This document shows positions 58,148-64,000 of a stretch of 64,000 bases of DNA, one piece after another. How positions within the stretch are numbered: the first letter of the stretch is position 1; each line of letters starts with the position of its first letter. Under the pieces are notes generated by a model. That model did no database searches, was not told where the DNA came from, and worked only from the letters and a program-made list of their open reading frames with translations. The DNA is from Candidatus Eremiobacterota bacterium (GTDB lineage Bacteria > Vulcanimicrobiota > Vulcanimicrobiia > Vulcanimicrobiales > Vulcanimicrobiaceae), in contig JAFAKB010000079.1 of assembly GCA_019235885.1 (NCBI GenBank), positions 1 through 64,000 of the forward strand, given 5' to 3'. Both the position numbers and the translations under genes were made by a program.

Positions 58148-59974
58148 TCAGGCGAACAGGAGGCGGTCGGCGTTGTGCAGGTCGTTCTTGTCGTAATACG
58201 ACGCGACCCACTTGTCGTTCGTGTCGAGGTACCAGTGCGCGTCGCGCGCGGCCTGCCGCTTGTCGGCGACCGGGCGCTTCGGTCCGCCTTTCTTGCGCGC
58301 GTAGGCGTCGAGGAAGTTGAAGTGGTCGACCAAGCCCAGCGCTTCGATCGCGAACACGACCGCGACGTCGCCGTCATGGATCTCGAGCAGGTTGTCGCCG
58401 TTGTTCGTCTCGCCGCCTTGGGCAAGGTTCGACGAGCCGCAGTAGACGACCGGGTCGGCGCCGTTGAAGCCGCACACGACGAACTTGTGGTGAATCTCGT
58501 GGCCGACACCGCCGATGTTCGGCACCTGGCTGAAGGGCGGCGGCAGCATCGTGCTCGTCGGCTTGCCCGTGGTCAGAATGCCGCCGGACTTGCCTGGCTT
58601 GTACAGGTAAATCCCACCCGGGTTGTCGGAGATTCCAAAACTGAACACCGCCTGATCCGCGTGCAGCTTCTTCAGCGCCGTGTACACCGGGCTCACACCC
58701 TTGTCGATCGCCATGACCGCGAAGAGCACGCTGCCTTTGCCGCGCCCGGCCTTGCACTCTTGGTCGATGCGCTTGACGATCCCGCCCAGGACCGACTTGG
58801 CCTCGGCGTCGGAGTGCGGCGCGAACGTGATCGAGGTCTTCGGGATCGAGCCGCTCTTCGCGACGAACGGCTGGGCCGCGAACCGCGACTTCACGAACGC
58901 GGGCTTCTTGACGCCGTCCTTCCAGGCTTCTTCGAAGACCGCCGCGTACTCGCCGGCGACGCCCGGGTCGTCGAAGATCAGGACGTGGTTGGCATTGACG
59001 TACAGCCCGGTGATCGAAAAGTTCGTCGAACCAGTCAGCACCTTGACCGCATTGCCGCCCTTCGAGACGATGAACACTTTGTCGTGCGAGTAGCGGCCGA
59101 ACTTCCCGCGCAGGATCGGGGCGTTCTTGCCGCCCGCCGCCTTACGGAACGCCGCCTCGAACAGGTCCTCCGGCGACTTCTTCTTCGCGGTCGACTTGTG
59201 CAGTGAGGCGTTGTCGAGGATGACGCGGACGCGCCTCTGCTTGGCGAGCTCGAGCAGCGCGCCGATGACGGCCGGCTCGTTCAGGTCGTACGCGAACACC
59301 TCGAGGCTGAGGCTGCGGTCGTTCGCGACCTCGGTCAGGATGTCGACGATCTTGGTGCGCGCGGTGAATCCCAGCCAGCCGTACTCGTCGGCGAACGTGT
59401 ACGTCTGACCGGCGGCGTTCTTCCCCGACTGCTGGCTCGTGTCGAAGACGAGCGGGTGCTGCTTGGGCTGGATGAGCGCGTTCTTACCGAAGTGGTTCAC
59501 GAAGGCTTGGGACTGGGTGAACCCGCGCGTGAAGCCCAGACTCAGGCCGCCTTTCTCGAACGGTTGGACGTCGATCGCCACGCTCGCCGAGAGCGTCTGG
59601 TCGAGCGGCGTGAGCGACCCGTGCGCGTCGAAATAGCGCGGCGTCGCCGTGTAGGTGTACCGGCCGGTCGCGGGCGTGAGCCCTTGGTGCGCCGAGCCCG
59701 GGACGTGCAGCCAGCGAAACTTGCGGAACGGCGCGTTGATCGACGAGTTCGGCGGTTCTTTTGCGTCCTGCGCGTGATCGCCGGGGTTCTCGAACTGCAG
59801 CTCGTTGAGGAGATAGTACGGCGCTTGGCCCGGCGGCTCACATTGAATCGTGAAGCCGGCGAGCCCGCGCGTGCTGCCTTTGTCCAGATTGAACGCGAGC
59901 AGCGTCTTGAAGTCGCCGGCCCACGCGCGCACGGAGAACGAACCCTTGGTCGCGGTCGTGCTTCCCACAGCCAC
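58148..59974 (-). CDS. Phospholipase D-like protein with two HKD motifs
   Basis: A 608-residue protein. Residues 1-180 are beta-rich, unlike classical PLDs. Two catalytic half-sites follow: YSHDKVFIVSKGGNAVKVLTG-STNFS (H-x-K at about 296) and EIHHKFVVCGFNGADPVVYCG-SSNLAQGG (about 495). Two HKD motifs in one chain suit a single-chain PLD or nuclease. No signal peptide is seen. Co-oriented with the multihaem cytochrome gene. Substrate unknown. Confidence 0.85.
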   Translation of the reverse strand: MAVGSTTATKGSFSVRAWAGDFKTLLAFNLDKGSTRGLAGFTIQCEPPGQAPYYLLNELQFENPGDHAQDAKEPPNSSINAPFRKFRWLHVPGSAHQGLTPATGRYTYTATPRYFDAHGSLTPLDQTLSASVAIDVQPFEKGGLSLGFTRGFTQSQAFVNHFGKNALIQPKQHPLVFDTSQQSGKNAAGQTYTFADEYGWLGFTARTKIVDILTEVANDRSLSLEVFAYDLNEPAVIGALLELAKQRRVRVILDNASLHKSTAKKKSPEDLFEAAFRKAAGGKNAPILRGKFGRYSHDKVFIVSKGGNAVKVLTGSTNFSITGLYVNANHVLIFDDPGVAGEYAAVFEEAWKDGVKKPAFVKSRFAAQPFVAKSGSIPKTSITFAPHSDAEAKSVLGGIVKRIDQECKAGRGKGSVLFAVMAIDKGVSPVYTALKKLHADQAVFSFGISDNPGGIYLYKPGKSGGILTTGKPTSTMLPPPFSQVPNIGGVGHEIHHKFVVCGFNGADPVVYCGSSNLAQGGETNNGDNLLEIHDGDVAVVFAIEALGLVDHFNFLDAYARKKGGPKRPVADKRQAARDAHWYLDTNDKWVASYYDKNDLHNADRLLFA

Positions 59975-60052
59975 CCTCCTCGACCGACCCCTTGGTCGCC
60001 AAGACGGGCCGTTCCTCCGGCGCCGCGCGGCTGGAACGAACGGGAACCGAAC

Positions 60053-60664
60053 CTACTTCGGAAAGAGCACGCGCGTGCTGCCGGAGCGCTCCACCTCTTC
60101 GACGCGCGCGTAGGTGCGGCCGACGAAGTCCATGCTCGGGTTCGTCACCCCGAACCACATCCGTTCGTTCTTGAAGTGGTGCCAGAGGTGGTACTTCTTG
60201 ATCCAGCGCCCGAACGGCGTCTTCGGCACGAACGGGATGTGGGCGACGAAGTGCACCCACTCGTACCACAAGAGCCCGAGCAGACTTCCGAGCAGCAGCG
60301 TCGCGCTGACGCTCCAGCTCCGCGTCACGGCGAAGTAGATGCCGAACGTCAGCGCGGCGACCGGGACCGCAAACCACAGCGGGAGGAACAGCAAGTCCAG
60401 CCGCGCCGGGTCGATGTGGTGGTCGTAGTGCAGCCGGTGCTGCAGCTTCAGCACGAACGGGTGGTTCTGCGGGGGCGCGTGCAGCATGAAGCGGTGCGTC
60501 GTGTACTCCGAGACGAAGAACACCAGCGCGCCGAGCGCCACCGCGAGGAGGCTGGCCGGCGTAAACGCGAGCGCGCGCGTCGCGAACAGCACGAGCAGCG
60601 CGACGATCCCGAGCGCGAGGACCGCGTTGCTGCCGTGGCGCCAGAAGCTCGCAAAGGTTGCCAT
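60053..60664 (-). CDS. Fatty acid hydroxylase/sterol desaturase-family membrane protein
   Basis: A 203-residue integral membrane protein with the tripartite His clusters of this diiron family: THRFMLHAPPQNH, LQHRLHYDHH and YHLWHHF, plus HFVAH. Four helices are predicted. It would hydroxylate or desaturate an acyl or isoprenoid substrate. ATG 60664 overlaps the upstream aldo/keto reductase stop by one base (TGATG). Confidence 0.87.
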   Translation of the reverse strand: MATFASFWRHGSNAVLALGIVALLVLFATRALAFTPASLLAVALGALVFFVSEYTTHRFMLHAPPQNHPFVLKLQHRLHYDHHIDPARLDLLFLPLWFAVPVAALTFGIYFAVTRSWSVSATLLLGSLLGLLWYEWVHFVAHIPFVPKTPFGRWIKKYHLWHHFKNERMWFGVTNPSMDFVGRTYARVEEVERSGSTRVLFPK

Positions 60665-61662
60665 CAGCGCTCCTCCTCGGGGCGGCGGCGCGGCAGCGCG
60701 TACCAGGCCTCGTCGCAGGCGCGGCGGTCGGCGTCGTCCAGCTCGATCTTCAGCGCGCCGAGCGAGTCGCGCAATTGCTCCGCGCGGCTCGCGCCGACGA
60801 TCGCCGCCGTGACGCCGGGCTGGTCGAGGACCCAGCGCAGCGCGACGTGGGTGAGCTTCTTGCCGCGCGAAGCGACGTCGTGCGCGAGCTGCTCGACGAC
60901 CTCGAGCTGCGCGTCCTGCCAGTAGCGCTGCTGGTAGAGCGAGGCCGCGTTGCCGAGCGTGAAGCGCGTCCCTTCTTGCGGCTGCTCGCCGGGTTTGTAC
61001 TTTCCGGTCAGCACGCCGGCGGCGAGCGGGTTGAAGACGACCGCGCCGACGCCGTTCGCCTGCGCGGCCGGGAGCAGCTCGGCCTCGATCGCGCGGTACA
61101 AAAGATTGTAGCGCGGCTGCACCGCGTCGAAGCGCACGGTGCGCTCGCGATCCGCCGCCCACAGCGCGGACATCATCTGCCAGGCCGCGATGTTGCTGCA
61201 GCCGGCGTAGCGGATCTTGCCGGCGCGGCGCAGGTCGTCGAACGCGGCGAGCGTCTCGTCGATCGGCGTCTCGGGATCCCAGCGGTGGATGTAGTACAGG
61301 TCGATGAAGTCGGTGCGCAGCCGCCGCAGCGACTTCTCGCACGCGTCGATCACGTGCCGGCGCGCGTTGCCCATGTCGTTCGGTCCCGGTCCGACGCGGT
61401 TGTAGACCTTCGTCGCGAGCACGAACCGCTCGCGCTTCCCGGCCAGCCACTCGCCGACGATCTCCTCGGTCCGCCCGACCGTCTCGAGCGTCCCGCCGAC
61501 CGGGTAGACGTCGGCGACGTCGATGAAGTCGATCCCGGCTTCGCCGGCGACGTCCATGATCTTGAACGACTCCGCGCGGTCCGTCTGCAGCCCGAACGTC
61601 ATCGTCCCCAGGCATATCCGCGAGATATTCAGGCCGGTGCGGCCGAGCCGGACGGTATCCAT
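60664..61662 (-). CDS. Aldo/keto reductase
   Basis: A 332-residue NADPH-dependent oxidoreductase, TIM barrel. ATG 61662 gives MDTVRLGRTGLNISRICLGT. Catalytic residues fit the tetrad: Asp and Tyr in FIDVADVYPVGG, Lys in FVLATKVYN and His in YYIHRWDPE. NADP is bound near AIVGASRAEQL. It resembles YajO/Tas-type reductases. Coupled by a one-base overlap to the hydroxylase-like gene; a joint lipid or xenobiotic pathway is possible. Confidence 0.92.
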   Translation of the reverse strand: MDTVRLGRTGLNISRICLGTMTFGLQTDRAESFKIMDVAGEAGIDFIDVADVYPVGGTLETVGRTEEIVGEWLAGKRERFVLATKVYNRVGPGPNDMGNARRHVIDACEKSLRRLRTDFIDLYYIHRWDPETPIDETLAAFDDLRRAGKIRYAGCSNIAAWQMMSALWAADRERTVRFDAVQPRYNLLYRAIEAELLPAAQANGVGAVVFNPLAAGVLTGKYKPGEQPQEGTRFTLGNAASLYQQRYWQDAQLEVVEQLAHDVASRGKKLTHVALRWVLDQPGVTAAIVGASRAEQLRDSLGALKIELDDADRRACDEAWYALPRRRPEEER

Positions 61663-61760
61663 CGCCGCTGCCTTCACCGCCTCCGCGCGGTTTCCCAGGC
61701 CGCTGGGACTTGATGGCATCCGGTGGGTACACCGTTCAACCGGAACCCTAGGAGGTACCG

Positions 61761-62966
61761 TTGCTTCGAGTAGTTTGGAAGGGCGCGCTGTGGGTCGCCG
61801 CAGCCGTCGTTCTCGCTTCCTGCAGCGGAGGTTCGTCGGGTGCGGTCTCGCCGGGAGCTCAACCCACGTCGACGCCGTCGTTTCCGGGCGCCGGTCCGGG
61901 ACAACCGGGCGCGACGCCGACGCCGACACCCGGTCCGGGTGCAACACCGACGCCGACGCCGGTGCCGACGCCGGCCGGCGTCACGACGCCCGCGGCGAGC
62001 GTGGTGCGTTTGGGCGCGTATCATGTCGCGCCGCAGAAGGTCTTCGTAGCCGGAATTTCATCCGGCGGGTTCTTCGGCGTGCAGATGCACGTCGCGCACT
62101 CGGCGGCGTTCAAGGGCGCGGCGATCTACGCCGGCGGCGTGTACTACTGCGCCACCGGCAACGTCGCGACCGCGCTCGGGAACTGCGGCGGCGAGACGGT
62201 GAACGGCCAGGCGCTGTACCACAGCACGCTCGCAGCTTCAGAGCTGTATCTCGATCAGCAATCGGCGCTGGGGGCGATCGACAACGAGGCGAACCTGCGC
62301 GGGCAGCCGGTGTACCTGTGGTCGGGGACGCACGACTCGATCGTCAACCCGCAAGAGATGGCGGACCTGAATAGCGAGTACCAGCACTACGGCGCGCAGG
62401 TGACGTTCGACAATGCGTTTCCCGCCGAGCACGGCTGGGAGTCACCGGACGGCGAGCTTCCGTGCAACGTCGCGACCAGCCCGTACATGCTGACGTGCAC
62501 GCAGAACGGGCAGCCGTACGACTCGGTGCAGCGCTGGCTCACGATGTTCTTCGGTAGCCTGAGCCCGCGCGGAACGCTAGCGCTGCACGGCAGCCTGATG
62601 CGGTTCGACCAGACCGAGTTCGGCGCGAGCGCGGCCAACTCGATGGACACCAAAGGGACGGTCTTCGTTCCGCAGGCGTGCGCCGCCGGCGCGACGTGCG
62701 GGTTCGTCGTCGTCTTCCACGGCTGTCTGCAGTACCAGGCGATCATCGGCGACCGCTTCGCGATCGAGTCGGGGATCGACGAATGGGCTGACACGAATCA
62801 AGTCATCGTGCTGTATCCCTATGCCGTCCCCGGCTCGGGGGCGGTGGTGAACCCGAACGGCTGCTGGGACTGGTGGGGCTACGACGACCCGAACTACGCC
62901 CTCAAGACCGGCACGCAAATCTCCACCGTCTGGAAGATGGTGCAGCGCGTAACCGGAATCCCGTAA
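61761..62966 (+). CDS. PHB depolymerase-like secreted lipoprotein
   Basis: A 401-residue esterase from TTG 61761, with AGGAGG five bases upstream. A lipobox signal (ALWVAAAVVLASCSGG, Cys21) is followed by a Pro/Thr-rich linker (PTPTPGPGATPTPTPVPTP). The alpha/beta-hydrolase domain has the nucleophile in FVAGISSGGFFGVQM, an Asp in YLWSGTHDSIVNP and a His in FPAEHGWESP, as in poly(3-hydroxybutyrate) depolymerases. Several Cys pairs suit an exported enzyme. Whether the polymer is PHB is inference. Confidence 0.85.
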   Translation: MLRVVWKGALWVAAAVVLASCSGGSSGAVSPGAQPTSTPSFPGAGPGQPGATPTPTPGPGATPTPTPVPTPAGVTTPAASVVRLGAYHVAPQKVFVAGISSGGFFGVQMHVAHSAAFKGAAIYAGGVYYCATGNVATALGNCGGETVNGQALYHSTLAASELYLDQQSALGAIDNEANLRGQPVYLWSGTHDSIVNPQEMADLNSEYQHYGAQVTFDNAFPAEHGWESPDGELPCNVATSPYMLTCTQNGQPYDSVQRWLTMFFGSLSPRGTLALHGSLMRFDQTEFGASAANSMDTKGTVFVPQACAAGATCGFVVVFHGCLQYQAIIGDRFAIESGIDEWADTNQVIVLYPYAVPGSGAVVNPNGCWDWWGYDDPNYALKTGTQISTVWKMVQRVTGIP

Positions 62967-62990
62967 CCGAAGCCGGTCATATTTCCGCCG

Positions 62991-64000
62991 TCACCAGCCT
63001 TCGTCGTCCAAGACGCTCGCCGCTGAACGATCGAGGGGCTCTTCGCGGCTCTTCTCGGTGGCGTACACCTCGTTCAGCTCGGTTGTTACTTCATCCGAGT
63101 CACCGCCGAGGCGCTCCAGCGTCGCTGTGCCTTGGGCCAAAAGCGCTGGATCGGATGTGTGCCAGCCGTAGTGCACGGTGAGAGTTGCATGGTATATCGC
63201 TCGGTAGCGTGCGAGCTCGAGCGTGCGCGCGTCGGCCGGGCCGTATGCGGCAAAGAACGCTTTGGCCTCGACGGGCGTGAAGATGAGATCGACAACGGCG
63301 AGGTCGAGCGCGGGATTGCCGAGATGGACATCACCCCAGTCGATCACGCCGCCGAGTCCGCCCTCTTGGTTCACGAGCACGTGGCGCGCATAGAGATCGC
63401 CGTGAACGATGCACAGCGCGCCTTCGCCCGGCTGCGGCGCGATGCGGGCCAGCTGCTCCGTCAACGAGATCGGGCTTGGAATGACGCCGGCAGCATGCAG
63501 TTCGGCGAGCCGGTTGCAGGCCAGCGCAAAGCGCCGCTCGTGCGCGAGCCGGCCGATGTCGTCCGGCGGCAAGCCGCGCGCGACCGCGGCGCTCGGAACG
63601 ATCCGATGGAGTGCGCGCAAGAACGCGCCGAGCTCGCCCGCGAGCCGCGTGCCGAACGTGGCACGGGGTAGCTCGGAGACCGTCGTCCCGGCGAGGTGCA
63701 CGTAGCCCGCGAACGGCCACGGAAACGCTTCAGTCGGAATGCCGGCGAAACACGGCACCGGAATCGGCGCGGGAAGCGCGGGTGCGAGCAGCGGTAAAAT
63801 CGCGACCTCGCGCTCGATGAGCGGAACGGCGATCGTGCGGCGCGGAAACCGGAACACGTACGTACCGCCGACCAGGTAGGCCGTATTGTCCCAGCCGTTA
63901 CCGAACGGTTCGACGCTCAGGCCGGTGAGCTCTGGGAACTGTGCCGCAATCATCGCTTCCGCATCATCTCGGGAGACGGCGCGCTCGGCGGTCCATTGCG
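62991..64000 (-). CDS. Aminoglycoside phosphotransferase-family kinase, 5' end probably cut
   Basis: The frame is open to the right edge (WTAERAVSRDDAEAMIAAQFPELTG), so the true start may lie beyond 64000; ATG 63953 would give 320 residues. The APH/choline-kinase fold shows VEPFGNGWDNTAYLVGGTYVFRFP, IVHGDLYARHVLV (HGDxx catalytic loop, with Arg-His where the family usually has N) and VIDWGDVHLGNPALDL (Mg-binding Asp). Such proteins phosphorylate antibiotics or small metabolites. It converges on the PHB-depolymerase-like gene with 24 bases between. Confidence 0.85.
   Translation of the reverse strand, partial: QWTAERAVSRDDAEAMIAAQFPELTGLSVEPFGNGWDNTAYLVGGTYVFRFPRRTIAVPLIEREVAILPLLAPALPAPIPVPCFAGIPTEAFPWPFAGYVHLAGTTVSELPRATFGTRLAGELGAFLRALHRIVPSAAVARGLPPDDIGRLAHERRFALACNRLAELHAAGVIPSPISLTEQLARIAPQPGEGALCIVHGDLYARHVLVNQEGGLGGVIDWGDVHLGNPALDLAVVDLIFTPVEAKAFFAAYGPADARTLELARYRAIYHATLTVHYGWHTSDPALLAQGTATLERLGGDSDEVTTELNEVYATEKSREEPLDRSAASVLDDEGW

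Noticed and set aside
1-64000. CRISPR arrays, rRNA, tRNA genes and insertion sequences
   Set aside because: No regularly spaced repeats, transposase frames, rRNA blocks or convincing tRNA cloverleaf were seen by eye; a covariance-model scan would be needed to exclude tRNAs.

Overview
The window is GC-rich bacterial chromosome, densely packed, with most genes in tightly overlapping operons. No rRNA or tRNA gene was recognised, so taxonomy is inference. Gene content suits a diderm-type or otherwise deep-branching, little-cultured bacterium: topA-trmFO-hslV-hslU order, FHA-FHA-phosphatase-RodA cluster, GerMN-amidase-murI cluster, and many NTG or unusual start codons. A member of the Eremiobacterota (WPS-2) is my best guess, at low confidence.

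Layout. 1-16 kb is mixed metabolism and accessory DNA: an edge-truncated flavin hydroxylase/OYE fusion, hicBA, a broken HEPN-type gene, a PAS-GGDEF diguanylate cyclase, two phosphoesterase-family (phospholipase C/AcpA type) enzymes, a metallo-beta-lactamase-fold protein, an acyl-CoA ligase, a MarC-type membrane protein, a second broken HEPN gene, a Baeyer-Villiger-type monooxygenase and a small cytochrome c. 16-24 kb holds an amine oxidase facing a minus-strand operon def-fmt-rsmB-FHA-FHA-PPM-FtsW/RodA in which neighbouring stops and starts overlap by a few bases. 25.2-27.8 kb is an arsenic operon arsR-arsI-small ORF-arsN-arsC-aquaporin behind a single promoter/operator.

27.9-36.3 kb is the most interesting stretch. 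It holds a two-gene class III lanthipeptide system (precursor peptide plus LanKC synthetase), a small two-gene operon, a frameshifted gene, an orphan TIR-domain protein and a complete AbiE toxin-antitoxin pair. Pieces of the same genes recur in the same order: an AbiEii remnant lies left of the lanthipeptide genes, an intact AbiE pair lies right of them, and a LanKC 3-prime remnant follows. A 41-bp repeat marks the LanKC/helical-protein junction. This looks like an old tandem duplication in which different members have decayed in each unit.

36.3-48.6 kb is housekeeping: hslU, hslV, a HAD phosphatase, trmFO, an elaborate hairpin element, topA, a lysine/glycine-repeat basic protein with its own promoter and terminator, oppF, oppD, secG, dxs and a PAP2-like membrane protein. 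48.6-50.8 kb has two small toxin-antitoxin pairs around a class 3 lipase. 50.8-54.4 kb is an envelope operon, infA-GerMN-amidase-murI. 54.8-64 kb has a two-zinc-ribbon protein, a six-haem cytochrome c, a phospholipase D-like protein, an aldo/keto reductase with a fatty-acid-hydroxylase-like protein, a PHB-depolymerase-like lipoprotein and an aminoglycoside-phosphotransferase-like protein cut by the right edge.
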